Part shown: positions 10,504 through 21,984 of the stretch, piece by piece
Layout: each line of letters opens with the position of its first letter
How positions within the stretch are numbered: position 1 is the first letter of the stretch
Assembly: GCF_042477335.2 (NCBI RefSeq)
Contig: NC_091251.1
Coordinates: forward strand, 36,658,501 to 36,722,500
Direction: 5' to 3'
DNA: 64,000 bases
DNA from: Ovis canadensis
Lineage: Eukaryota > Chordata > Mammalia > Artiodactyla > Bovidae
Translations under genes and position numbers: made by a program
Notes under the pieces: generated by a model
The model's input: the letters and a program-made list of their open reading frames with translations, nothing else
What the model was told of the DNA's origin: nothing
Database searches by the model: none

Positions 10504-13500
10504 TCAACTCTCAGGCGCATCTTGAGCAGGAGATGGAGAAAGTTCTGATGGTGTGATCACAGGTAAAAGGTCTCCCCAGGAACTGACCCGGGCACAGCGA
10601 TACAAATCCCTACAGAAAAGAGAGGGTCAATGTGGGCTGCAGGCTCTCGCTGCCTCCCTCTAACTCTGGTCACACCCTCCACACCTGCCATGTCTGCGGG
10701 CCGTGATCACAGCGTGCTGCATATGCCCATCTGGACAGCACAGGTGGCAATGCACGTGGCGTGGCCGTTTAAGAACAGGCTGAGTGATTCGGGGCCAGCG
10801 ATTGGCCTCCTCTGGAGATCCTCGGGCAAGGATTACCAAGGAGAACTTTTCTTCTTTTGGCTTCTTGTTCTAAGACAAGGAGACAGAGATGGCTTGCGGG
10901 AAAAGATGAGGGAAAACAAATTTCTTCAAACCTCATTCCTGTGACTCTTCTCATATTCTATAAGTCATATATATTCAGACCCTAAAACCTCCAAGCATTC
11001 TCTGGAATTTCCCAAATCCTCCCATCTCTGAATCTTTTTTACTGTGCTTTCCCAGGCTATTTTCTCCCTACCACAGTATTCTCAGAGTACATACCCAGCT
11101 GAAGGGGATGGGATGGTAGGCCTGGGAAAAGCTACAGGCCAGGGGCTTAGAGGCTGTCAGCTGGGGACATGGAAGTTCATGCGGACACTGTGAACACAAA
11201 GACATGAGGTAAGACAAGAGAACCACAGATCATAAAACCTAGAAACTACGACTAATAGAGTCAAGAAGGGCTAGGGATAAAGGAGCACAGAGCAGATGAA
11301 AGGGCAAGCCAGGGGAATCACTGAGGAATCAAGAGTAGAGGATGGTGGCTAGCCCTCTTTTCCTGGCTAGCCCTGAGTTCAGATCTTTGCTTGCAGGGAA
11401 AGGCGGAAGTAATACTCACTGGGGCAAAGACAAAACCAGGTCGAGGGTCCAAAGGTGACTTTTCTTTTCTCTGAAATCAAGGGAAATGAAAAAAATTTTA
11501 GGCTGGGCTGAGGGGTCTATTCTAACTCAATCTCTGCACTCAATAAATTAAGGATTCCTCTAACATTCAATTCTGGTAATTATTAACTATGTTCTGAATT
11601 AAGCTGGCTGTTTCTCTAATACTCCAAACAAAGAACTTTCTCTTTGCAGCAAGAGAAAGGCAGAAACTTGGCACATAGTATGGTGCGCTCCCTTGTCAGT
11701 AACCTTCACGCTCAAAAAAATATCCCATTTCAAGACAATGAAATTTGCGATTATACACTGGTTCATACGGTCCTAAACAGATAAGGTTCTTAGTTCAGAA
11801 GTGCCCTGGATCAGGGGCTGGCAAAAACAAAATTTTTTTTAAAGGTCCAGAGACTAGGCAAAAATCTGTTTCCTACTGCTATCTGTATGATGAAAATAGC
11901 CACAGGCAACAGACCTATAGCCACAGACACATGGTTATAGATGCACAAATAAGCACTGCTCATATAAAAACAGGTATGGATCTGATCCATAGGCTGGAGT
12001 TTGCCAACTACTACCCTATATCATGACTTCATGTGCTTACTATCTCCAGAGTCATCCTTATTACTATATGCCAGTCCCTTCAGTTTGCAAGGGAGTGCCA
12101 AGAACTGGTGAGAATAAGTGGGGAAAGGAGGGTAAGGTGAAAGAAGGAAAAAGAACCTTACATTAAGGACCAGGTCCCTGGCGTCCATGAGAAGGGAGTG
12201 CCCAGCTTTTGTTCCATTCTCTACCAATACCTGATTACAAAAGGGAAAGTAAGAAGCCTTGAATTACATGAAAACATGAATGTCAGTAGCTCTGTAAGAG
12301 CATTCCCAAATAGAATAGGGATTCTAAACGAAACAGGTATTACATATATGATGCAGATGGAGACCTGAAAAGAGGGACAAAGGGATCTATGTAGGATGAA
12401 AATGGTTAAAAACGAAGACAAGCTCCAATGGGGACAAGGAAAGGCATGAAACAGACCCATGAAGCTGCTTAAAAACTTGAAGGGAAAAAGGGGCTTCCAC
12501 TTACCAGAAAACGACCTGTCTTGCGCCATAAGGTTTGGACCACATCAGTGCGGTCGGCCTTACTGGGCAGTTCACTGAGAGAAAAGGCTGCTACCACCAC
12601 ATCGAATTGCACCTGGTGCACAAGATGAGGAAAACGACCGACCTTGACATCTCTGTCTTTTAAAGAGTACAACAAAGGTCTATCCCACTAAATTTCTTCT
12701 GCTTTCTTTTACTTTCTAACATTCAATGCTAAGTTGTAAAGCCAGGACCACAGTTTTCCATCTGCATACTCCACATTTGGCATACTTTAAACACTGCCAC
12801 TTGCCTTGGGTGATACAGGTAGAAACTGTCTGAAAAAGACACCTGGAACACAAGGCATCCCAGATTCTGAACCACCTGTGGAGGAAAGTAGAGATGTGGC
12901 AAATATGACTGTAGGTATAAACTGAAGGGACAAAATGCTAGCTGAGGATGAGATGCAACAGAGTAGACAACTGAAAAAAAGGGCAGGGGGAATATTGGGT
13001 CATTTGTCCTGTTATTCTTACCCTACCCATCCATAGTCCAACAGAGGCCTCCAGCATCTTCAACAGGGTCATCGCATCAGACCCATCTTTAACTTTCCGG
13101 CCTCTCCTCTACTCCCCAGTAAAAGACCCTTTCTGGTACTCCTTTGCTTTGCAAATGCCTTCAACTTTGGAAAAGCCCTTCCTTACATTTTGTCCTCACC
13201 TTTCAGCAGCTTTTCTGCCAATTCCAACATGGCAGCTGAGCTGTCCACGCACATATACTCACGTAGGCTCTGACCCCAAGTACTATGAGCAGCCCTAAAG
13301 TGGCAAAAAATAAATCTTCAGTTCTTACGACAAAGTTATTCCTACAAGAGACCCCTCTGTCCCTAACCCAACCTTGAGGAAACAGAGCGCTATGTTAAAA
13401 TAGTTGGAAAAACTAGCAATCTTATTTTCTTGTTTCATCTACAACTGTTAAGAAGACTCAAAAACTATATGAACACACACACAAAAATCTTGCTGACATG

Positions 13501-16028
13501 TAAATCCCTGTCCGAGATCAAATTCCTTTCCTTTTTTATCCTTCTAAATGTGGGTTTTTTCACTTGACATTTCTTTAAGTTCTGACCCTAATTTATATAC
13601 CTTCTCATGCCTTGTCTAATCTGAGGGAAGAAACACATCAGTTCCAATTTTCCTCTTCTTCCTTTGGTTCTCCAGTGTCTTGATATTGACGTGGCATAAG
13701 CTAGCTCTAACTCTCTAGAGTTGGAACTGACAGAGACAGAGAAAGATACTCACCAGGTGACAGAGCCAGTACCCGAGCCAAAGTCCATCAAGGTTTGTGG
13801 CTGGAAGTCTGGAAGGCGAGCTTGGATCTGAAGAAATATTCAATACCCCACAGTGGGGAAGACAGACACTTATTTAGGGTCTTGGTAAACATGAATTAGG
13901 GGACCGCAACAGAGGAAATGAGCCGTGAATGTCAAGATTCAGTGTAAATGCCTTATAGAATAGAAAGCTCTTAGAACAGTGATTCTAAACCTTTTTTTGG
14001 GTCAAAAATTCCTTTCAGAGGATAAAGACAACCTCTCGAAAAAAATGCACATGTAATGTCCCAAGAATCTTGCCCCAGATTACTTTATGAAAAAGGGAAC
14101 TGATAGTAAAGTTTCTGGTTGGAAGTTGAGGGAATTTCACCTCATGGAAAGCTCTGGAAACTGCTGCAAAGCCACCATCCAGTCTTGCTGCCATATACAC
14201 CAGGCTCAGTCCCTCATTGTAGCTGCCAGAAAAATCAGACATACCACTGGGAATTAATCTCTATCCTGCAGCTACCCTCCAGACTTTTAGGAAATGAAAT
14301 CTTTGCAAAGGGCTCTTCCAGCTCAACCCTTTCACTGATCAACACAGACAAGTCTTAGGGAGGCTTATAAACCAGATTGCCTTTTCACACACTAAATGGT
14401 GTAATTGTATTTCCCCAACTCTCCTTCTCAAAAGCCAAACTTTTCCTTCTTCTGCAGCCCTTCTAGTCTCCCTTACCTCAATTCTTGCCAATGATAGGTA
14501 GTTCTGCGCAAGGCACGCAGGACTTCTTCATGATGTTTCTCTGTCTGACATGAGTCTGGGGTAAGAACAAGCACTGCAAGTAAGGACCTAGGAAGAACAG
14601 GGCTCAGATACAATATCTGAATTTACTGCCTGCCATTCCCTACCAATTCCCACATGGAAAATGCTTAAGAGAGAAGCCAAACTAGAGGAGAGTTTCAGGT
14701 AAGAATAATAATGACCACCACCACCATAGTATATCAGATAATATATTGCCTCTAACAGCAATTCATTCAACTCAACCAACTCTATCTCACAGGTTTTGTT
14801 CTGTATCAAAAGCAAGTGTAATAAAAAGTTAAAGGATACGATAAAGACAGTACTTTGTAGATTTCTTCACTTCCCCCCAATTTAATAATGTGATGTCTCC
14901 AAAGTTCCTATAGGAAGGAAAGGGGCTTGAAAAACTTGTCTTACAATTGTGTTCACTTCAGTACTATTTTACCTACGGAGTGCCTACTACAAACCAGGTA
15001 CTACAAGAAGTCAGGGAATACAAAATGAACAAAAGGCAGGCCTCTTAATAGGAAGGAACTCACAATCATGAAAACAACTTGACAAACTAATTTTCCTTTC
15101 CCTGTAGTACTGGAGAGGGACTTTATTTTATCTGAACAAAAACTTAAGACGGTCTTAATCCAGTGGACTTGGGCAAATAAAACAAATATCTAAATTTCTA
15201 CAGTAGACTGAAGCACTCATTGATCTTTACTAAAGCCCTGAATTTAATAGGCAATCTCTGAAATTACTTTTCTTCTTTTAGAAAGGCAACATTATGAATA
15301 ACTACTCTGATTAGAAAGTCAAATAAGAAATCGCAGTATCTATTTAAGAGGCTGCAGAATTATTACTAGCTCTTCATTTCCCTCTGCTCTTTCTATTTGG
15401 CTTACTCTTTATTTTTGAAAAGACCTACCTGCGTTTTCCAGGATTTTTTTCTCAAGAAGAACAGCCCGTCTTTGTAGCTCCTCTGGCTCTACAGGTAAAT
15501 GCCGGCTCCAGAGATAATTGGTTAGGGCTTGCACCTGTTTCTCCACATTGGGCATCGAGCTCTCTATGGACCAAAGATGCAAAGAGGAATCACTTGTACG
15601 CAGGGTCCAATCTTCGCTTCTTGAGCTTCCATTTCCCATCTTTACTCACCTAGCAGCAGTAACTGCGCGGCTTCAGCCAATCCTTGCGGCAGCCGCACGC
15701 ATGACAGCTGCAGGATGCCAGGGTGCCGGCGATGGGGCCTCTTCCCCAGGAAATCGGACTTGTTATCCACGTGGGATACGCCGGGCACGAGGGCAGCAAG
15801 CGCCTGCAGAAAAAGGAAAGCTAATAGGGGGCACAGAGGATGGCTGCGGGAGGCTAAAGGAGGAGCTGCCGAAAGCGCACCTCCTCGGAGAGGAGCTGTT
15901 CTTGAGGTCCAAAGCTTCTTTTGAAAGCAGGGAAAATAGGTACTCACTCGGAACTGGGGCGCTATTCCAAAGCTGAGGCGCCATCTGCCTATTGTCAGCA
16001 GATACCGCGACCCTCTAACGGTCGCCAT
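10504..16028 (-). CDS. METTL17: METTL17, mitochondrial ribosome small-subunit assembly factor, 14 coding exons, 460 aa
   Basis: Coding exons (minus strand): 16028-15948, 15803-15650, 15563-15429, 14555-14477, 14222-14141, 13827-13754, 13294-13200, 12875-12805, 12612-12505, 12230-12162, 11470-11420, 11187-11095, 10869-10685, 10609-10504. They sum to 1383 bases with phases matching at every junction. All introns are GT-AG except that after exon 8, which is GC-AG. The protein aligns along its length with human METTL17 (456 aa, from memory). Visible parts are an Arg-rich presequence (about 1-27), the methyltransferase-like motif DFGSGTG (165-171), and cysteines 334, 340, 351 and 408 at the positions of the reported human Fe-S ligands. 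The family acts in the mitochondrial matrix on small-subunit assembly. The start has a good Kozak context (GCCATGG). The gene looks intact. Confidence 0.96.
11808..12022 (+). mobile_element. MER5-like hAT DNA transposon (non-autonomous) in METTL17 intron 10
   Basis: Starts CAGGGGCTGGCAAA and ends with a complementary TTTGCCAACTACTACCCT, the terminal inverted repeats of the MER5/Charlie group. The inside text (GTCCAGAGACTAGGCAAA) fits the same family. Old and diverged. Confidence 0.65.
12803..12804 (-). other. METTL17: Non-canonical GC splice donor of METTL17 intron 8
   Basis: Exon 8 ends CCCAAG and the intron begins GCAAGT. Using the nearby GT four bases further would shift the frame, whereas the GC donor joins exactly in phase to exon 9 (acceptor ...CACCAG at 12613). 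The flanks AAG|GCAAGT fit the strong consensus that GC-AG introns need. Confidence 0.88.
14945..15080 (+). mobile_element. L2-like LINE fragment in METTL17 intron 3
   Basis: Carries the GAGTGCCTACTACAAACCAGG block and following TACAAAATGAACAAAA, typical of ancient mammalian L2 3' ends. Diverged. Confidence 0.5.
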
Positions 16029-16320
16029 GGCGCCAGCGGTGAACCGGAACCGGAAATTTAGGTGCAGTGTCTGTCACTCTCACTAGCTGCAGCGAACATC
16101 CTGCGCGAACATTGGCGCCGGGCAGTAACAGCCAATGCGGAGAGCGAGTGCTTGCTAGTAGCCAATAAACAATCGATCTGTAAATCGCCTTGGAGGCCGT
16201 TTGTGCACCTCAATTCCAGCGTAGCTAGCCGGAAGCTAGGTGACTTCCACCCTGCGTTGTGATTTGTCTCCGCCTCCAGAAATCGGAGGGGCGGGGTTAG
16301 GTAGGTATGGGCTGACCCTA
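16029..16320 (-). promoter_or_regulatory. METTL17: METTL17 promoter and 5' UTR, TATA-less, CCAAT/ETS type
   Basis: CpG-rich stretch directly upstream of the ATG. Two adjacent CCGGAA ETS-type sites (plus-strand coordinates 16044-16049 and 16050-16055) and one more at 16229-16234 are the kind bound by GABPA/NRF-2, common at genes for mitochondrial proteins. CCAAT boxes: reverse at 16111-16115, forward at 16132-16136 and 16162-16166. No TATA box. The transcription start is not determined. Confidence 0.65.
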
Positions 16321-16452
16321 TGCTGGGTTCGCCAGAAACGCGTCACAGGACGGCGAAGGATTTGTGTTTGTATTAACTACCAGTGTTCTTTCTTTTACCT
16401 TCTGGAGAACACTGAAGTCTTAGAGTTTTTACCTCCTGTGTGAAATGGAGTA
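16321..16452. other. Unique sequence upstream of METTL17
   Basis: No gene or repeat recognised between the promoter and the next SINE. Confidence 0.5.
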
Positions 16453-16577
16453 AAGTATAGTCGCTCAGTCGTGTCCGACTCTTTGCGACCCCATGGACTG
16501 TAGCCTACCAGGCTCCTCCCTCCATGGGATTCTCCAGGCAAGAGTACTGGAGTGGGTTGCCATTTCCTTCTCCAGGA
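16453..16577 (-). mobile_element. Bov-A monomer / BovB-tail SINE
   Basis: Antisense single Bov-A unit with GTCGCTCAGTCGTGTCCGAC and CTCCAGGCAAGAGTACTGGA blocks, about 0.4 kb upstream of METTL17. Confidence 0.88.
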
Positions 16578-17019
16578 GAGACTGCAGTAATGGGAAGATG
16601 ACCAAGGGAAGCCAGATTTAGGCGACCAAATTGATGGAATAATAGATAATAGATTTAATGTTTCTTACTTGTTAGTTTCTCTTAATATTAAACCAGTACT
16701 TTTAAGCCAGGTAAATAGCTACCATGAGAACCTTATGTGACAGGTAGTGTGGCAAGCGCTGTTATATGGTACTACCTTATTTAGTCCCCATACTTCTAAA
16801 GGATAGATTTTGCACCCAAGGAAAGTGAAAGTTCAGGTGGCTAAATATTCCGCTTGAGATCCAAGAGCTTGTTAGGTGAGAACAAGTTCTAAACCTTGGC
16901 AATCTAAGTCTGATCTTCACCTTTAAACATATGCTCTGCTGGTAGTATTGGTACATAGAATGCAAGTTAGCAAGTGCCAATTTGTCAAGTGCTGATGACA
17001 AATTGGTACTTTCTATCTG
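16578..17019. other. Unique intergenic sequence
   Basis: No gene; a weak old-repeat flavour (16700-16800) only. Confidence 0.5.
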
Positions 17020-17228
17020 GGGGCTTCCCTGGTAGCTCAGTTGGTAAAGAATCTGCGTGCAATGCAGGAGACCTGGGCTCGATTCCTGGGTTGGGAAGAT
17101 AACTTGGAGAAGGGAATGGCAACCCACTCCAGTATTCTTGCCTGGAGAATCCCATGGACAGAGAAGCCTGGGAGGCTACTGTCCATGGGGTTGCAAGAGT
17201 CAGACACGACTTAGCAACTAAACCACCA
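17020..17228 (+). mobile_element. Bov-tA SINE
   Basis: tRNA-like head (GGCTTCCCTGGTAGCTCAG, with A-box and CTCGATTCCTGGG B-box-like text) joined to a Bov-A body. Confidence 0.93.
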
Positions 17229-18397
17229 CCGCCATCTACATCTATGAGGATTAAATGATGACCTGCTGTAGCTGCTGACCTGTAGCATCCTCTGAAAGGA
17301 TTTCAGGGTGGAGATCAGGAATGAGGCACTTTGTGCTCTGGGAAAAACTGCCAGAAAAGTCCATTTATTTTCAGGAGATTATTTTTATGAGCCCAATTTT
17401 TGCATTTTCTAGTATCTAGAAAAGCACCAGCATCTTTCATGGTGATGTGTGCTCTTCATGACTAGCAGTAACCTTCACATGACTAGCAGCAACCTTTTGC
17501 AAAAATTTGTGCTTGATTGCGTGTATTCCCCCACCTTCACCAAAATCACATATATACGGACCTTGCCTCGTGCCTCTTCAGAACAGTTTATCAGAGCTAT
17601 CTGAAATGCTGTCTCCTGGCCTCTAAGTTCTCATTTTGCCCCCAAATAAAAGTTAATTCACAACTCATCACAGTCTGTGATGCAGGTCTGACCTCTGTGA
17701 AAGACGGAGGAAAAGAAAAAAGGTTGGATAGGCACAGTTCTAAAAAGGTTCAGCCAGGCTAATGGAGAGTCTTTGAGCTCAAGATGGCTATCAGAGAAGT
17801 TGTGCTTCCTGAGAAATAGGCCTGACTTAGTATCCAAGCTACACTCAGTCATTGTCTGAGAGCAGCCCATAAGAAGTATAGCAGATTCACAGGCTGGCAG
17901 TTGGGGTCATCAGTTAATTATGATTACCACAGCAGGAGATCTGAGTAGTGCATTTTCACACTTGCCCTAGAACCACACAGATCTGCTTTGACAGATAGGT
18001 TCAAGAGACGATTCCTTCAAGCTTTGTATGGGACTCCGTTTTTGAAGAGAAATTTAGAAGAAGGAGAGGGAAAATATAGTCACTGTTACTATGGTTGATT
18101 TCAGGGCTGCAGCTATCCTCTCCTTCCTTTACATTCATTCTCATTCTCCCTTCCCTCAGCTGTCATAGTGGCTTGTCTGGTATTAGGACCCAAACCCTCT
18201 ATCCTAAATGGTCCAAACCCTTCATAATCATATCTTTCTCCAGCTGACATTGTAGTACATATAGACTCACAGTTACATGGGAATGCTGGGAAGCACCCAA
18301 GTAGATCACTTTGGTTCTTCATGAATTCTTCTCTGCTCTCATTGTGTAAAAAAGAGTCCTACCTCTTCCTTCTAATTAGTGTTGCTTAGCCCTGACA
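17229..18397. other. Unique or unrecognised sequence
   Basis: No convincing gene. Short overlapping frames exist at 17517-17870 without codon or domain support. Part of 18060-18390 may continue the ERVL remnant to its right, but I could not confirm this. Confidence 0.45.
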
Positions 18398-18695
18398 GCA
18401 GAGAAGGCAATGGCACCCCACTCCAGTACTCTTGCCTGGAAAATCCCATGGATGGAGGAGCCTGGTGGGCTGCAGTCCATGGGGTCGCTAAGAGTAGGAC
18501 ACGACTGAGCGACTTCACTTTCACTTTTCACTTTCACTTTTCACTTTCATGCATTGGAGAAGGAAATGGCAACCCACTCCAGTGTTCTTGCCTGGAGAAT
18601 CCCAGGGACCGGGGAGCCTGGTGGGTTGCTGTCTATGGGGTCGCACAGAGTCGAATGAATCGACTTAGCAGCAGCAGCAGCAGCAGCCCTGACAG
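18398..18695 (+). mobile_element. Bov-A2 SINE (dimer) with AGC tail
   Basis: Two Bov-A monomers joined by a doubled CACTTTTCACTTTCA linker, ending in an (AGC)6-7 run. Flanks match CCCTGACAG at 18391-18399 and 18687-18695, a probable 9-base target-site duplication. Confidence 0.9.
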
Positions 18696-19080
18696 TACGG
18701 TAACTCCTCATCTTCTGCTCCCTAGGCCTAAGAAATCCAAAGTGTCATGGCAGCAGCTGTAGATTGTAGTTCAGGGAGACCCTTGATATATCCCTTGTCA
18801 AGAGTGCATCCTTTTTGGGGAGCTGAACCTTTGACTTGACAGAGCCCAGCATTACAGAGATGAAAGCATGAAATTTCCATGGGTCAGAAGGAGTGATGGT
18901 AAAGGAAACCATTCCTGCTTCTACTCCTTGGTTGTCAGATCTATGTAATCATCCTATTGGGGTATCATTTAGAGTTTTCTGATTCAATACATAAACTGCA
19001 TCCTGAAGGATGGTACCCCATCTTTTCAGAATGTTCCCTTCAAGCTGTTGTTTCAGCTGTGCCCTTAGAGAGTCAGCCTG
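18696..19080 (-). pseudogene. ERVL-like integrase C-terminal remnant
   Basis: The minus strand reads a W-x5-DAVYVLNQKTLNDTPIG block, then a frame shift, then NQGVEAGMVSFTITPSDP. This order (VYALNQ..., NQGVE-G-V-LTITPSDP) is that of ERVL-type pol just after the integrase core. Only about 120 residues remain, broken by a stop. Confidence 0.6.
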
Positions 19081-19082
19081 TA

Positions 19083-19145
19083 GCTTTCCCCTCTCCTCCC
19101 CTCCCTTCCTCTTCCCTTCCCTTCCTTTTCCTTTCCTTCCCTTGT
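19083..19145 (+). repeat. Pyrimidine-rich (CCTTCC)n-like tract
   Basis: About 60 bases almost purely C and T (purine-rich on the other strand). Confidence 0.85.
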
Positions 19146-19173
19146 CAGCAGAGTTGGACAAAACTTAGCCACT

Positions 19174-19994
19174 CAGTTCAGTTCAGTCGCTCAGTCATGT
19201 CCGACTCTTTGCGACCCCACGCATCGCAGTAGGCCAGGCCTCCCTTTCCATCACCAACTCCTGGAGTTCACCCAAACTCAGGTGCATCCGGTGATGCCAT
19301 CCATCCATCTCATCCTCTGTTATCCCCTTCTCCTCCTGCCCCCAATTCCTCCCAGCATCAGGGTTTTTTCAAATGAGTCAACTCTTCGCATGAGGTGGCC
19401 AAAGTATTGGAGTTTCAGCCTCAGCATCAGTCCTTCCAATGCATACCCAGGACTGGTCTCCTTTAGGATGGACTGGTTGGATCTCCTTGCAGTCCAAGGG
19501 ACTCTCAAGAGTCTTCTCCAGAACAACAGCTCAAAAGCATCAATTCTTTGGCGCTCAGCTTTCTTCACAGTCCAACTCTTACATTCATACATGACCACTG
19601 GAAAAACCATAGCCTTGACTAGATGGATCTTTGTTGGCCAAGTAATATCTCTGCTTTTGAATATGCTATCTAGGTTGGTCATAACTTTCCTTCCAAGGAG
19701 TAAGTGTCTTTTAATTTTATGGCTGCAATCACCATCTGCAGTGATTTTGGAGCCAAAAAAGTAAAGTCTGACACTGTTTCCACTGTTTCCCCATCTATTT
19801 GCCATGAAGTGATGGGACCAGATGCCATGATCTTAGTTTTCTGAATGTTGAGCTTTAAGTCAACTTTTTCACTCTCCTCTTTCACTTTCATCAAGAGGCT
19901 TTTTAGTTCCTCTTCACTTTCTGCCATTAGAGTGGTGTCAGCTGCATATCTGAGGTTATTGATATTTCTCCCGGCAATCTTGATTTCAGCTCAC
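19174..19994 (-). mobile_element. BovB LINE, 5'-truncated, with target-site duplication
   Basis: Antisense BovB 3' end. The minus-strand reading 19805-19320 gives the long C-terminal block (GSKITADGDCSHKIKRH ... KKAERQRIDAFELLFWRRLL) without a stop for 161 codons. The target-site duplication is AACTTAGCCACT at 19162-19173 against AACCTAGCCACT on the right, which was later split by a Bov-A. Confidence 0.93.
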
Positions 19995-20003
19995 AACCTA
20001 GCC

Positions 20004-20140
20004 GCCGCCGCCGCTGCTGCTGCTGCTGCTGCTGCTGCTAAGTCGCTTCAGTCATGTCTGACTCTGTGGGACCCCAGAGATGGCAGCCCACCAGGCTCCC
20101 CCGTCCCTGAGATTTTCCAGGCGAGAACACTGGAGTGGGT
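20004..20140 (-). mobile_element. Bov-A monomer with GCC/GCT 5' tract
   Basis: Antisense Bov-A unit introduced by (GCC)n(GCT)n at about 20001-20040. Target-site duplication AACCTAGCC at 19995-20003 and 20141-20149, lying inside the right-hand target duplication of the BovB. Confidence 0.88.
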
Positions 20141-20159
20141 AACCTAGCCACTAAGCAAT

Positions 20160-20793
20160 AACAAATACTGATGCTGATAAGGGCCCTATGGGACTCCTGG
20201 GTAGAAAGCCTTTCTGTGTCCCCCATTTCTTTGATTATAGGAAATAGCCTTCATTCAGCCTCCATGAACTTCCCTGAGTTCCAAAGGCCAGAATTAGCAG
20301 TTCTAATTAGGGAAGGGAGAAGATGCAAGATAAGGGAGAAATAGTCAAGAGAAACAATAGTGCAGCCTTGGGGCAGGGTCCTGGTTCCCTTTCAGAGGAT
20401 ACACACAATAATATCTTTGAGTTGTTTTGCAGATACTGAAACCCCCTCCCAGAGGAAGAAGTTAACTATCAACAATGGTATGCTGCCCAGATAAGAAGCA
20501 TGTAGACCTCAGACCAGTTGGAACTGGAAGGCTGATGATGTTGACTCATCCTTACCTCACTACCAACCCATTAGAGGAATGCAAACCTGTCACTGCCTTG
20601 ATCCTTATCACCTACTTGACTGTAAGACTTCTCCCTATTCCCCAGGGAGGAGAGCACAGTGTTTGAGGTGCTAACCTACTGTGGTCCTTCTTTGCCTGGC
20701 AGGGAAATAAAGCCACTCTATCTTTTTTCTCTATAACTCTATCTCTATATTTCTGTTTGACATCCGTGCACGGAGAGCCAAGATTTTGGCATC
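20160..20793 (+). mobile_element. Old ERV LTR, left member of an LTR pair
   Basis: Carries AATAAA at 20705-20710 (GGAAATAAAGCC) and ends GGAGAGCCAAGATTTTGGCATCA. It shares this ending, the GCCTTGATCC... block and the start block CCTATGGGACTCCTGGGTAG with the split LTR at 21275-23285. Class is not certain. Confidence 0.6.
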
Positions 20794-21274
20794 AATACCA
20801 ATTAATGCTTCACATTTGTCCTTTGTTTTCCTTTAGAAGTAAGTGATACTGTTGAAATAACTTCAAAAGAAATTAAGGGAGTTCTTATGAACTATGGTTA
20901 AAAATAGAATGTGGTAGTTTAGCTACTTCTCCTTGGTTATAACCCTCCGTATCTTTGCTTTTACTTATCAAGCCTGTAGAGCCACCTGATGATGACTGCA
21001 CTAACTTTTCATCTTATGATATATGACTTCTGTCTTCCCTAGATTTGATAATTTATCCTCACACAATTCACTGATGCAGGCCACATAGCAGGTCTCAAGC
21101 CATAGTCTTGATGCCAAAGGCAGTGTCCTTCTTCCTCTTGCACTGTCCCTGGTTATGATGGTAATGAAAGTGGGATCTCACTGTGGTATTTAATTGCCTC
21201 AATAGAAGGATTTTCTTTTCTTAGTTAAAATATGTCCTGCTGAATTAGTTTGAGAAATATCCAAGATGTGTGGG
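20794..21274 (+). other. Residual internal sequence between the two LTRs
   Basis: About 480 bases with no readable retroviral frame; inferred internal remnant from its position between the two LTRs. Confidence 0.4.
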
Positions 21275-21514
21275 TAAACTGAGTGAAACCCTATGGGGCT
21301 CCTAGGCATGGAGGCATTTTCTATCTCCCATTTCTTGCAGGCAAGATTCCAGCCCCGTGTCTTCCTTGAGGTCCAAATGGCAGATTCAAACAATTGCTAA
21401 CCAAAGGAGAAGCAGTCAAGAAACCCCCTGAAGCAATCAATATTAACAGGACCAGAGATGCTGGTCTCAAGATTAGGAGACTGACCATTTGAGACAAGAT
21501 TAAGGGAGTGCAGG

Positions 21515-21984
21515 CTTGTTGTTGTTGTTGTTGTTGTTCAGTCGCCAAGTTGTGTCTCCTTGTGACACCATGGGCTGCAGTGCTCCAAGCTTCCCTGTCT
21601 TTCACCATCTCCCAGAGCTTGCTCAAACTCATGTCCATTGAGTCAGTGATGCCATCCAGCCCCCAAATCTCATACTCTGTTGCCCCTTTTTCCTGCCTTC
21701 AATCTTTCACAGCCTCAGGGTCTTTGCCAATGAGCTGGCTCTTTGCATCAGGTGGCTAGAAGTATTGGGCTTCAGCTTTAGCATCGGTCCTTCCAATGAA
21801 TATTCAGGGTTGATTTCCTTTAGGATTGATTGGTTTGATCTTCTTCCTGTCCAAAGAACTCTCAAGAGTCTTCTCCAGCACCATAGTTTGAAAGCATCAA
21901 TTCTTTGACACTCAGCCTTCTTTATGGTCCAACTCTCACATTCGTACATGATTCCTGGAAAAACCATAGCTTTTACTAGGGGAA
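21515..21984 (-). mobile_element. BovB LINE, older copy, first segment
   Basis: Antisense BovB preceded by (GTT)n at 21518-21538; more diverged than the other copies. Continues at 22466-22820 and 22936-23060. Confidence 0.88.

Noticed and set aside
12021-12227. METTL17 frame continuing past exon 10 with text faintly like LPC...LA
   Set aside because: The true exons 11 and 12 were found at 11470-11420 and 11187-11095 with exact phases and clear homology; the read-through is intronic.
15518-15976. 152-codon plus-strand frame
   Set aside because: Antisense shadow of METTL17 exons 1-3 in GC-rich DNA.
19845-20147. Frame with a long alanine run
   Set aside because: It is the GCC/GCT tract of a Bov-A read in one frame and fused to antisense BovB.
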